From contig MVRE01000014.1 in NCBI GenBank assembly GCA_002067895.1, positions 1 to 64,000 on the forward strand: DNA of 64,000 nt, in the 5' to 3' direction. The notes below the pieces were generated by a model. It worked only from the letters and a program-made list of their open reading frames with translations. It did not search any database and had not been told where the DNA came from. Shown here piece by piece: positions 27,898 through 36,921 of the stretch. This DNA comes from Methanoregula sp. PtaU1.Bin051 (lineage in GTDB: Archaea > Halobacteriota > Methanomicrobia > Methanomicrobiales > Methanospirillaceae). A program made the translations under genes and the position numbers. Positions within the stretch are counted from its first letter, which is position 1. Each line of letters opens with the position of its first letter.

Positions 27898-29283
27898 TTA
27901 GAGCTTCTTCAAGGCCTGCACGAGCTTTGCGACAGTCTCCTGCGCATCGCCATACAGCATCCGCGTGTTGTCCCGGTAGAAGAGGTCATTCTCGATCCCG
28001 GCAAAGCCCTTACCGGACCCGCGTTTTAAGACAACTACGTTCTTAGCCTGCTCGACATCGAGGATCGGCATGCCGTAGAGCGGGCTTCCCTGCCGGTAAG
28101 CTGCGGGGTTCACGGTGTCGTTGGCACCGATCACGAGCACGACATCGGTTGACGGGAACTCCGGGTTGATCTCGTCCCTGTCGAAGAGGTGCTCGTATGC
28201 GACACCGGCCTCTGCCAGCAGGACGTTCATGTGGCCGGGCATGCGGCCGGCGACCGGGTGTATCGCGAACTTGACCGTCACTCCCTTACTCATGAGGAGG
28301 TCGGTTAGTTCCTTGACCTTCTGCTGGGCCTGTGCGACCGCCATGCCGTAGCCAGGAGCGACGATGACCCGGTCCGCGTAGGCGAGCATTACGGCAACGT
28401 CGTCGGCCTCGATAGGTTTCATGCTGCCCGCGACCTGCGCCCCCGTCTCTTCCGTTGCGCCGAATGCACCGAAGAAGACGTTTGAAAGGGACCGGTTCAT
28501 GGCCTTTGCCATGTTCAGCGTGAGCAGCGAACCTGCAGCGCCGACGATGATGCCCGCGATGATCATCGCGTAGTTGGGGGTTGCGAACGAGAACCCGTCA
28601 AGAGCGACGGCAAGGCCGGTGAACGCGTTGTACATCGAGATGACGACGGGCATGTCCGCCCCGCCGATGGGAAGCGTCATCAACAGCCCGAACGCGAGCG
28701 AAAGGACGAAGAATAGCGGAAGGTATACCGCGACGGAGAGCGGGACCCATGCCGGTTGCATGACGGCGAGGATACCGGAAATTATCGCAAGGATGAAAAC
28801 GGCCATATTGAATGCCTGCTGGCCGGTAAACGTCATCGGCCGCGACGGCATCCAGCCCTGGAGCTTTGCAAACGCGATGATGCTTCCCGAGAAGGAGACG
28901 GCCCCGATCACCCCCCCGGCGACAGCGAGGGATGCGGTCACGGGGGATGCAATGGCAAGGAGCGCGACAGCCGAGATGCAGGCCGCCGCCCCTCCGCCCA
29001 TGCCGTTGTAGAGCGCTATCATCTGGGGCATGTCGGTCATCGCGACCCGCTTGGCCGCGATATAGCCGAAGCCCCCGCCGATTACGATCGCGATTGCGAT
29101 TAGAGCAAGGTTGGTAAGCCCGGGGGTGAAGAAGGTGACAAGCGTTGCGATCAGCATCGCGGCGCCGGCCCAGACGATCCCGCTCCGGGCCGTCTTCGGG
29201 TGGCTCATCCGATGGAGGCCGATGATAAAGAAGAAGATCGTCGCGATGTAGACCGGCTCGATGAGGATGGAGAAGTCAGCCAT
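27898..29283 (-). CDS. pntB: NAD(P) transhydrogenase beta subunit
   Basis: A 461-residue protein: about nine TM helices (1-260) with the proton channel, then the NADP(H)-binding domain III, including VIVAPGYGMAVAQAQQKV and a C-terminal KRGSGKGFAGIEN segment. It pairs with the two alpha subunits to drive hydride transfer between NADH and NADP+ using the ion gradient. ATG 29283 lies seven bases after GGAGG; GTG 29289 is an alternative overlapping the upstream stop. Confidence 0.94.
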   Translation of the reverse strand: MADFSILIEPVYIATIFFFIIGLHRMSHPKTARSGIVWAGAAMLIATLVTFFTPGLTNLALIAIAIVIGGGFGYIAAKRVAMTDMPQMIALYNGMGGGAAACISAVALLAIASPVTASLAVAGGVIGAVSFSGSIIAFAKLQGWMPSRPMTFTGQQAFNMAVFILAIISGILAVMQPAWVPLSVAVYLPLFFVLSLAFGLLMTLPIGGADMPVVISMYNAFTGLAVALDGFSFATPNYAMIIAGIIVGAAGSLLTLNMAKAMNRSLSNVFFGAFGATEETGAQVAGSMKPIEADDVAVMLAYADRVIVAPGYGMAVAQAQQKVKELTDLLMSKGVTVKFAIHPVAGRMPGHMNVLLAEAGVAYEHLFDRDEINPEFPSTDVVLVIGANDTVNPAAYRQGSPLYGMPILDVEQAKNVVVLKRGSGKGFAGIENDLFYRDNTRMLYGDAQETVAKLVQALKKL

Positions 29284-29285
29284 CT

Positions 29286-29594
29286 TCACGCCTCCTTTTT
29301 GGGCTTTTTACTCCGGTCGAACATTACGAGGATCCGTTCCGTGACCACGTACCCGCCGGTCACGTTTGCCGCGCCCAGGACGACCGCGACAAAGCCGATG
29401 ACCTGTTCGAGAGGTGTTGCCGCAAGGCCGAGGGCTGCCATAGCGCCGACGAGGACGACCCCGTGGATGAAGTTCGATCCGCTCATCAACGGCGTATGCA
29501 AGATGACGGGCACCCTGCTGATAACGACGTAGCCGGTGAATGCCGCCAGCATCGCGATGTAGATCGCGATCCAGAATACCGGGATATCGTTCAT
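29286..29594 (-). CDS. pntAB: NAD(P) transhydrogenase alpha subunit, membrane part
   Basis: A 102-residue protein with three or four TM helices (YIAMLAAFTGYVVISRVP, LGLAATPLEQVIGFVAVVL) and a polar KPKKEA tail. It corresponds to the C-terminal TM domain of the E. coli alpha subunit, encoded separately here as in Rhodospirillum. ATG overlaps the stop of the preceding gene and the end abuts pntB, so the three genes are coupled. Confidence 0.92.
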   Translation of the reverse strand: MNDIPVFWIAIYIAMLAAFTGYVVISRVPVILHTPLMSGSNFIHGVVLVGAMAALGLAATPLEQVIGFVAVVLGAANVTGGYVVTERILVMFDRSKKPKKEA

Positions 29595-30763
29595 GCTTTC
29601 CCTCCGCTCAGGAGGTCACGCGTCGGCTGATAAAGCACCTCTCCACCGTGCACAAGGAGGCTTGCGGCAAGGATCTCGTCGTTGAAGTCGGTGACAAGCG
29701 CCCCGTCTTTCCCGATAAGCAGCGAGATGAACGACTGGAGGTTCTTTGCGTACATCTGGCTTGAATGGAATGCGATGCGGGCCGGGAGGTTCTGCGGGCC
29801 GATAATGGTGACGCCGTGCTCGTGCACGGTCTTTCCGGCCTGCGTAAGTTCGCAGTTACCGCCCGTCTCGGCGGCGAGATCGACAATCACGGCACCGGGC
29901 CGCATGGTCGCAACGGTCTCCTTCGTGATAAGCACCGGCGCCCTGCGCCCGGGGATCGCAGCGGTCGTAATCACTATATCGGCCCGGGCTACCGCGGCCG
30001 AGACCATCTGTTGCTCCTGCGCTTTCTCCTCCGGAGTAAGCTCCCGTGCATAGCCGCCGGATCCTTCGGCATTGATCTCGAGCTCGAGGAACTTCGCGCC
30101 CAGGCTCCGCACCTGCTCTCCGGCAGCACGCCGGACGTCGTACGCCGTAACAACGGCACCGAGCCGCTTTGCAGTTGCGATCGCCATCAGGCCGGCGACC
30201 CCCGCCCCGAGAACAAGCACCGTTGCCGGCCGGATTGTGCCGGCAGCGGTCGTCAGCATCGGGAGGAACTTCGGGCAGTTTGCGGCGCCGAGGACTGCGG
30301 CAACGTACCCGCCGGCGGTTGCCTGCGAACTTAACGCGTCCATGCCCTGGGCGCGGGTGATACGCGGAACCAGCTCGAGGGCGAACGCGGTGACCTTGCG
30401 CTCCCGCATCCGGGCGATGGCTTCAAGGCTGCCTGCAGGGTTCATGAACCCGATAACGATCGTCCCTTCGTCCAGCTGGTTAATCTCGGCAACGGACAGA
30501 GGCTGGACATGGAGGACGATCCGGGCGCCGGAAAAGAGATCTGCTCCGCCCTGCACGACCTTCGCCCCGGCAGTAGTGAAGAGGTCGTCGGGGAGGAACG
30601 CCGCCGCCCCGGCACCCTTTTCGATACGGACCTCGTGCCCGGCTTTTACCAGTTTGTCAACGACCTCGGGCACAATCGCCACGCGTTTCTCACCGGGCGC
30701 CGCCTCTTTGGGTACGGCAATCACAATCCCTTTACCTGCCTGTGCGGTGCCGGGGGTGGTCAC
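29591..30763 (-). CDS. pntAA: NAD(P) transhydrogenase alpha subunit, NAD-binding part
   Basis: A 390-residue soluble domain I. It has GEKRVAIVPEVVDKL near the start, RAQGMDALSSQATAGGYVAA, the Rossmann motif VLVLGAGVAGLMAIATAKRLGA, and GAVIVDLAAETGGN. It binds NAD(H). It resembles alanine dehydrogenase, but the following pntAB/pntB genes settle the call. The start is GTG 30763 with GGTG upstream. Confidence 0.94.
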   Translation of the reverse strand: MTTPGTAQAGKGIVIAVPKEAAPGEKRVAIVPEVVDKLVKAGHEVRIEKGAGAAAFLPDDLFTTAGAKVVQGGADLFSGARIVLHVQPLSVAEINQLDEGTIVIGFMNPAGSLEAIARMRERKVTAFALELVPRITRAQGMDALSSQATAGGYVAAVLGAANCPKFLPMLTTAAGTIRPATVLVLGAGVAGLMAIATAKRLGAVVTAYDVRRAAGEQVRSLGAKFLELEINAEGSGGYARELTPEEKAQEQQMVSAAVARADIVITTAAIPGRRAPVLITKETVATMRPGAVIVDLAAETGGNCELTQAGKTVHEHGVTIIGPQNLPARIAFHSSQMYAKNLQSFISLLIGKDGALVTDFNDEILAASLLVHGGEVLYQPTRDLLSGGKA

Positions 30764-30850
30764 GGTTCACACCCGGCCTGAATGGTCTGTATGGTACAAA
30801 ACAACCTTTTCACTCCATAGAGGGTCTGCAATGTATCCTACTGGTTGAAC

Positions 30851-32476
30851 CTATACCTTTTTTACCTTACGCACCCTGACTGCGACGCCGCGATTTGAGC
30901 GCTCCATCTCATCGCCGGACATTGCCGCCCTCCCCGTTGCGACAGCGCGGGGGCCGGTAACGAGGACCTCGTCCCCCTCGCGGATGGCCGGGTCAGTCCG
31001 CACGATGCCGGGGACGAGGATATCCCCCTCCGGCACGAAATCATCGATCTCCACGCGGTAGCCATCGGGGATGAGCGACCAGCCGTCAAAGGTCGGACGG
31101 ATTATCCCGCCGGTCGTATCGAGGGAGAAGTACGGCACCCTGTCCCTGCTCCAGAAGAGTTCCGGGAACGTGCCGCGGACCGAAAGGCCCCGCGTATCTA
31201 TATCCACCCCGAACTGGAAGGACAGGATCCCGTGCAGCCTGTCATCGCGGACTTTGCGTTCGCCGGCAAGGGCGTTGTCGAGTTTGTTCAACGCGTCGCT
31301 CCCGGTCGGGTTCTCCCGGCACGAGTACTCAAGCGTTGTTCCGGCGATATCGGCTGCCGCCTCCGCCACCTCCAGCGCACCGCCTTCGAGATGGGCGATT
31401 ACGTGACGGTAATGGTGCTTCCGCAGGTACGTCGCGATCACCGACGAGATAACGGAGCACTCCTCGGCGTCCCAGTACCCGGTGACCGGGACATCGTAGT
31501 GCATCGCGGGGTAGACTGTCTCGAGCTCGCGGGGAACGAGACCTAACGGGGAGGTAACAATCAACTCATGGGCCCGGCCGCCGATCGCCTGCCGAAACCT
31601 GCGGTGGCTCTGCGAGAGCGAGTACGGCTTTCTTGCCGAGCAGGGCAAAAGCACGGCGACATCGGCCTTCGGGGGGATGTATCTTACGGCCACCCGTTCC
31701 ATGAAACGGCGTATCTCCGGCCTTGTCATGGATTCCGCGGAGTTTGCACGGAGGATGCCGCCCCGCACGACCGGTGCTGTGCGTTCGGCAAACGCGTAAC
31801 GGCTGTCGAGATCCCGCAGGATTGCGACGTGGGGGGCGGAAAGCCTGCACCGTGACTCGACGAGCTCGCGGAGCTGGCCTTTCGCGATGAACGTGCGGAT
31901 CGTTGCGAGCTCGCGGTCGAGTGCAAGCCGGTTGTGGAGTTTCAGGTCGCCGGTCCTGCACCCCTCACACCCGCATGCCATCTCATCTATCGCTGTTGTC
32001 GGGAACTCTCCTTCCGTCGTGCAGAACTTCCGCTGTGCGGTCTTCAGGTCGATCCAGGTATAATCGAAGAGGTCGAAGCCGGAATAGCAGAGGATATGCA
32101 CATTGCCGGGGAGGGCCGATGCCGGGGCGTACCAGAGCGTGTCGGGCGGGGTCTTCTCTTTTAACCCAACGAGGTATTCCACGTACTGCCGTGGATTCTC
32201 CATGACGGTGTGCCAGTTTGCCGCCATGACGCAGTCGCCGCTCTTTGCGGAGTTTCCAAGGGCGGGGTGGATGATGACGGGACTTTTCGGCTGTTCCAGA
32301 TACCGGGAGACGAAGTCCGGAGGTGCAGCAAGCGGGACATTCATATATTTCTGTATTGCCAGAGCGGGGAAGACCCGATCCGTGTCAATGGCGGCAGGGA
32401 ACGGGATCATATTATCGCCGATCGTAAATGTGCCGGACCGGGCAAGGCCGTCCCTTTTCCTGATATCAGTCTTCAT
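30851..32476 (-). CDS. arcS: Archaeosine synthase ArcS (tRNA 15)
   Basis: A 541-residue TGT-like protein that converts preQ0 at tRNA position 15 to archaeosine. It carries the ArcS core motif [20 protein letters not shown] (about 315-335) and a C-terminal PUA domain (about 465-541, [17 protein letters not shown]). The N-terminal TGT-like half keeps a CGCEGC zinc-site remnant. ATG 32476 overlaps tgtA by 11 bases, so the genes are coupled; the open frame upstream lies over tgtA and is not used. Confidence 0.92.
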   Translation of the reverse strand: MKTDIRKRDGLARSGTFTIGDNMIPFPAAIDTDRVFPALAIQKYMNVPLAAPPDFVSRYLEQPKSPVIIHPALGNSAKSGDCVMAANWHTVMENPRQYVEYLVGLKEKTPPDTLWYAPASALPGNVHILCYSGFDLFDYTWIDLKTAQRKFCTTEGEFPTTAIDEMACGCEGCRTGDLKLHNRLALDRELATIRTFIAKGQLRELVESRCRLSAPHVAILRDLDSRYAFAERTAPVVRGGILRANSAESMTRPEIRRFMERVAVRYIPPKADVAVLLPCSARKPYSLSQSHRRFRQAIGGRAHELIVTSPLGLVPRELETVYPAMHYDVPVTGYWDAEECSVISSVIATYLRKHHYRHVIAHLEGGALEVAEAAADIAGTTLEYSCRENPTGSDALNKLDNALAGERKVRDDRLHGILSFQFGVDIDTRGLSVRGTFPELFWSRDRVPYFSLDTTGGIIRPTFDGWSLIPDGYRVEIDDFVPEGDILVPGIVRTDPAIREGDEVLVTGPRAVATGRAAMSGDEMERSNRGVAVRVRKVKKV

Positions 32477-33920
32477 CGGCAAGCACCTCAATCCCCGGAA
32501 GTTCGTCCCGTACAAACGCCGCCCAGTGCCGGAAGCAGGCAACCGTGACCCGGCTTTCCTTATGGCTCTCCGCAAGCATCCGGATCCCCCGGCAGCCCTG
32601 CCGCACCATCGACTCGTCCCATGGCGGGATCTCGCTCTGACCGATAGGAAATGTCTCGGCAAGCTCCTGCGGGTACGGGCCGAACGGCGGTTTAAAGCGG
32701 AGCACCGTGTCATACCCATCTGCTCTCTCGCCGCCCATGACAACAATGACGTTCTTGCCGAGCCTTAAACGGGAGAGTTTCTCCTGGTAACAGAGTACCT
32801 CCGTTCTCCGGCAGCTCTCGTCACCCCGGTAGAAGAAGCGGCGCTTGGTCGCCCGGTCGTGCTGTTCGAGGGTTTCTGTGTGATTGAGCATCTCGCGGTA
32901 CGCTGCGAGGAGCTGCGGGTGGGAGCGGCAGCGCTCGTCCACGAGCTCCCAGAGCGTGCCGTCTGTTACCGCCAGCCGGATCCGGGAGATCTCAGCGAGC
33001 GTAGCGTGCAGGTTGTGCAGCGCGAGCAGCCGCTCCTTGTCGTCCGACGATTTGATCTCGTCGGCCGTGTGGCTCCTGCAGACGCTGCAGGCGCAGGGGA
33101 GGTCAGAGAGCTCCGAGAGCCGGTAGCTGCCGTGCGCCGTGAGGTAGCGGCCCTCCTTCGCGTAGAGTGCGTAGGCCGCCGAGTCGAAGATGTCGCAGCC
33201 GAGAGCGACAGCAAACGCGAACATGGCGGGATGTCCCGCGCCGAAAAGGTGGACGCAGGATGCGGGAGAGAGGGTCTTCTTGGATGCCATGACGACCCGG
33301 AGCAAATCACGGTACCGGTACGACTCCATCAGCGGGACGACGGCTCCTACCGGGCAGAAGGAAAATCCCATTTCGGCAATTTCCTTTCCGGCCTGCTCGC
33401 GGAGGTCGGTAAAGATTCCCCCCTGCACCGGTGCTGCTATCGGGGCATCGTCGCCAAAGACCTCCCTGGCCTCGCGCAGGCGTTCCATTGTGACCTCAAG
33501 CTCCCGCTCAGCGGTCGCCCGGTCTGCTGCAGGAGATGTCGGGATGTCGAGCGGCACCCATATGTCGCTTCCGATGTCGCGCTGGTACGAGAGCGTCTCC
33601 GTGTTTGTGATGGCCACATCGCCGTACACCGAGAGCTGGAATGAACCCGAGTCGGTCATGATCGCCCCATCAAAGTCCAGAAGGTCGTGGAGTCCCTTCT
33701 CCTTTACGATATCGCGGTACTGATCGCTCTGGTAGAAGATGTAGGCGTTTGTTATCAGGGCCTCGACACCCATATTCCTCATCTCGGCCGGTGTGATAAT
33801 CTGGAGGTGGGGGTTGATGACCGGGAGGAGGGCCGGGGTCTTTATGATCTTTTTGTTAACCGTGAGCCTGCCAAGCCGGCCCATGATGTCGGATTCAAGG
33901 CTCTCGAAACGGATTGCCGT
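32466..33920 (-). CDS. tgtA: Archaeal tRNA-guanine(15) transglycosylase, apparent ACG start
   Basis: A 484-residue enzyme that inserts preQ0 at G15 of tRNA. It has [13 protein letters not shown] (catalytic Asp region), [12 protein letters not shown] and the zinc site [10 protein letters not shown] with a downstream His. The first ATG (33884) is too late: the family N-terminus, here [18 protein letters not shown], lies upstream in frame. The only codon with a good ribosome site (AGGAGG 33929-33934, spacer 8) is ACG 33918-33920. The protein lacks the C-terminal PUA domain, which ArcS has. If ACG is not used, translation would start at 33884, 12 codons shorter. Confidence 0.9.
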   Translation of the reverse strand, partial: TAIRFESLESDIMGRLGRLTVNKKIIKTPALLPVINPHLQIITPAEMRNMGVEALITNAYIFYQSDQYRDIVKEKGLHDLLDFDGAIMTDSGSFQLSVYGDVAITNTETLSYQRDIGSDIWVPLDIPTSPAADRATAERELEVTMERLREAREVFGDDAPIAAPVQGGIFTDLREQAGKEIAEMGFSFCPVGAVVPLMESYRYRDLLRVVMASKKTLSPASCVHLFGAGHPAMFAFAVALGCDIFDSAAYALYAKEGRYLTAHGSYRLSELSDLPCACSVCRSHTADEIKSSDDKERLLALHNLHATLAEISRIRLAVTDGTLWELVDERCRSHPQLLAAYREMLNHTETLEQHDRATKRRFFYRGDESCRRTEVLCYQEKLSRLRLGKNVIVVMGGERADGYDTVLRFKPPFGPYPQELAETFPIGQSEIPPWDESMVRQGCRGIRMLAESHKESRVTVACFRHWAAFVRDELPGIEVLADED

Positions 33921-33928
33921 ATTTCCCG

Positions 33929-33953
33929 CCTCCTGTATGTTCCCTTTATATGT
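33929..33953 (-). promoter_or_regulatory. Promoter and Shine-Dalgarno of tgtA-arcS
   Basis: Leftward TATA-like ACATATAAA (33945-33953) is followed by AGGAGG (33929-33934) and, eight bases later, the in-frame ACG that appears to be the tgtA start. The TATA-to-AGGAGG distance leaves a very short 5' leader. Confidence 0.55.
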
Positions 33954-34053
33954 GGGCCGGAAATGTTAAACTGTTGTCGTACAACTGCGATAAACAGGGA
34001 ATTTGTCGTATGGAAAAGATGCATGGAAAACCGATAATAACCGTACCGGAATT

Positions 34054-34620
34054 CTAAATCCGGTCAAGGTGGAAGATCTGCCCCTCGAAGGTTAACACCT
34101 CGACATCCTTCCTCTTCCAGCAGTCGGACGGGAGGCCGGCCTTCTGGCAGGTGTGGTCGAGGAAGGTCTTTGCGTCCCAGCCCCATTCGGTCGCGACCTG
34201 CGGGAGGAGGAGCCCGCCCGATCCCATGCCCTTGACGATCAGCCCATGCTTTCCCACGACAATCGCGGCAGGCCGTTCTGCCTGCGGAACGGTGAGCGGC
34301 TGCGGGACGGTGAGCACGGTTACCTCGAGCTCCATGGTGTCGAGTTCATGGGCCTGCACCTGCGGGAACCGGGGGTCTTCGAGCGCTGCCGCGACTGCGG
34401 CCTGCCGGATGGCGTCAGCGAGCGGGAGGTGCGGGTAGGGAAACCCTATGCAGCCCCGCAGGTTCTTTCTCTTCGTGAGGGTGACAAAGACTCCCCTTTT
34501 CTCGGAAAAGACCGGCGGCAGTTCGTGGTCCGCAGGTTTCTTCCCGGCAACGGCGTGCACGAGCGATTCACGGGCAAGCGTGGTTGCAAGCCTGCCCTCC
34601 TCTTCGGTTAAAAGTTCCAT
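34054..34620 (-). CDS. AMMECR1 domain protein
   Basis: A 188-residue single-domain protein of the archaeal AMMECR1/TIGR00296 group. It has LTEEEGRLATTLARESLVHA at the start, the hallmark RGCIGFPYPHLPLADAIRQAA and later GLIVKGMGSGGLLLPQVATE. The function is unknown; in some genomes such domains occur with Memo and radical-SAM proteins, none of which is adjacent here. ATG 34620 has GGGGGACC upstream. Confidence 0.92.
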   Translation of the reverse strand: MELLTEEEGRLATTLARESLVHAVAGKKPADHELPPVFSEKRGVFVTLTKRKNLRGCIGFPYPHLPLADAIRQAAVAAALEDPRFPQVQAHELDTMELEVTVLTVPQPLTVPQAERPAAIVVGKHGLIVKGMGSGGLLLPQVATEWGWDAKTFLDHTCQKAGLPSDCWKRKDVEVLTFEGQIFHLDRI

Positions 34621-34744
34621 CCTGTCCGGTCCCCCTCTTCTCATTCCATTGCCGGAGTGTACTGGCGCCGGCGGATAATTAGCTGTCGGATGGGGCCTGC
34701 ACCCTAACGCTTACCTTATCTCGTCAGCCGGCGAATACTAGAAA

Positions 34745-35096
34745 CGAGAGGGAGAGTGCGGCTGACGGTGGCCGAAAGGCTGCTGAGGAAAGTCCTCCCA
34801 CGCGCCGGGTCCGCAGCCGTGTGCAAGCACGGGTGGCGAGAGTCACGGCAATGGCACAGAAACGACACGGCCTTTCCCGAGCAATGAGGCGGTATCAGCC
34901 GGGCAACCGGCGAGGAAGCACCGGGTAACCGCGTGCGAGCAACCCGCCGAGCGCTGACGGAAAGGATACGATGAAACGGCGAACCCCTGCGGGTGCAAGC
35001 CAGAACAGGGTGGTCGATTACCCGGCATCCGCCCGGGTTTGGCGCTCAGCTGAATGCCGCAACGAACAGAAGGAGGCTTACTCCTCCCACTCACTT
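34745..35096 (+). ncRNA. rnpB: RNase P RNA, archaeal type A
   Basis: The conserved GAGGAAAGTCC (34785-34795, 5' strand of P4 region) and the 3' partner region AACAGAAGGAGGCTTAC (35066-35082) are present. ACAGAAAC and a GAGCAACCCG segment lie between them. P1 pairs 34746-34754 with 35084-35092, with one mismatch. Ends are approximate. It cuts the 5' leader from tRNA precursors together with Pop5, Rpp29, Rpp30 and Rpp21. Confidence 0.93.
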
Positions 35097-35200
35097 CTAT
35101 CAGGGCTGTTTTGGATCTCTACTCCCATTGCCTGCGAATACCCATACGATTATTGAAAGTTGTCCAGATCATGGGCTGGCCGGCTGCAGGAAAAAAAATA

Positions 35201-36694
35201 TCACATCAGACACGCCGACGCCTCGCTCTCCGCGGGCTTGTCCCTGTAATCCGGGTGGACCTCCTGCCGGATGAACAGCGTGAGAATAATGATGACGATG
35301 CCGAGGATGAACGAGTAGAAGAACGCGTGGTCGAAGCCGGTCGAGAGGACAGGCATTACAATCTCTTTCGGGGACTCCTTCGTGATACCGACCCCCGCGG
35401 CAAGCGTGAGCACGCCCTGGATGAAGATTAAGTTGAACGTCGCGATCCCGAGGCTTAGGGGCGCGAAGCGCTCGAGGCTGATGAGACTCGATACCATCCC
35501 CTGCTTTGTGCGGGCGACCGAGTTCATAATCAGGTTGGAGACCGGCGTTATCATCAGTCCGAGCCCGAAGCCGATAATGGCGAGGCTCACAACCACATAG
35601 CCCGCGTGCGTGTACTCGTGCAGTCGGGTCATCAGGTAATACCCCGCGGTCAGGATGATTCCTGCTGCGATTGCGAGTTTCTTTGGCCCGGTACTGTTGT
35701 AGAGCGATCCGGCAATGAGGCCGGCGACCATCATCGCCACGGAGAGCGAGGTTATGATGAGCCCTGCAGACGAGACCGCAAACCCGCGGACGTACTGGAG
35801 GTAGAACGGAAGAAGGTAGTTGATCCCGGCAAAACTGAAGAAGATTAGGAAGATGATGAGGTTGATGACGATGAAATTGGCATTTTTGAAGAGCCGGATG
35901 TCGAGGATAGGGTCCTTTGCCGAGAGTTCATGCCGGACGAACCACGCAAGGGTCACGATTGTGACAGCCGCAAGCGCGAGGATGCCTGGCGATGTCCAGC
36001 CGAGGTTCTGCCCTTCCGAGACCACGAAGAGGAGGGATGCAAGGCCGGTGAACACGAGCGCGGCGCCAATCCTGTCAAAGGATGCGAGATTCCCTCTCGG
36101 GACTGCTTTCGGGATGACCTTTGCGCCGAGCAGGATTGCGATGATCCCGACCGGCACGTTGATGTAGAAGATCCAGTGCCACGACAGGTACTGGGTCAGA
36201 ATGCCGCCGAGTGTCGGGCCGAGTGCGGTTCCGAGCGCCGCAAAGGTCATGACGATGCCCATCGCCTTCCCCTTCTTCTCCATCGGGATGTAGGCCGTGA
36301 CCATGGCAGGGCCGATGGCCGTGATCATCGCGCCGCCAAGCGCCTGGAACATCCGGGAGCCGACCAGCCAGTAGAGCGAGTTGAAGAGGTCCGGGAGTAG
36401 CCCGCAGGCGAACGATCCGGTGGTGAAGACGGCAAAGCCGAGAAGGAAGATCTTCTTGAACCCTATAATGTCTGAAATTTTTCCGAAGACCAGCACACAG
36501 CCGGCCATCACCAGCATGTAGGCCGTCGCGACCCAGCTGACAGTGCTCGTCGAGACATTAAACGCCTCGGAGATGGTCGGGAGCGCGATGTTGACGATCG
36601 TGCCGTCAAGGCAGGCCATGAACGTGGCGAGCGATATGGAGAGAATCAGGAGGGCGTAGCCATCCTTCCTGCTCACGGTACCGGTAGTATCCAT
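35201..36694 (-). CDS. DHA2-type MFS drug/solute exporter
   Basis: A 497-residue, 14-helix protein. It has the DHA2 signature FMACLDGTIVNIALPTISEA in TM1 and VSWVATAYMLVMAGCVLVFG in TM2, then a GKISDIIGFKKIF loop (motif A) and GPTLGGILTQYLSWHWIFY (antiporter motif C region). It exports drugs or metabolites in exchange for protons; the substrate is unknown. It ends 104 bases from RNase P RNA and faces it. Confidence 0.9.
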   Translation of the reverse strand: MDTTGTVSRKDGYALLILSISLATFMACLDGTIVNIALPTISEAFNVSTSTVSWVATAYMLVMAGCVLVFGKISDIIGFKKIFLLGFAVFTTGSFACGLLPDLFNSLYWLVGSRMFQALGGAMITAIGPAMVTAYIPMEKKGKAMGIVMTFAALGTALGPTLGGILTQYLSWHWIFYINVPVGIIAILLGAKVIPKAVPRGNLASFDRIGAALVFTGLASLLFVVSEGQNLGWTSPGILALAAVTIVTLAWFVRHELSAKDPILDIRLFKNANFIVINLIIFLIFFSFAGINYLLPFYLQYVRGFAVSSAGLIITSLSVAMMVAGLIAGSLYNSTGPKKLAIAAGIILTAGYYLMTRLHEYTHAGYVVVSLAIIGFGLGLMITPVSNLIMNSVARTKQGMVSSLISLERFAPLSLGIATFNLIFIQGVLTLAAGVGITKESPKEIVMPVLSTGFDHAFFYSFILGIVIIILTLFIRQEVHPDYRDKPAESEASACLM

Positions 36695-36921
36695 CCAAGG
36701 ATATTGTTCAACGATTGCAGATGAGGGTTGCGGAATCGCAGTATGCTACGGGAATTAAGTGCCGAAACGGAATACCGGGGAGGGGCATGTCCGTGTTTGC
36801 CCTTTTCCGGTAAAGCAGAGGTATCATGGTACCGGGCGGGCTGCCGGGTCCGCTTCATTATCCGCATGGCAAACCGGTAATGTTTATACACGTTCTGACG
36901 TAACGTATAGGTTACATTATC

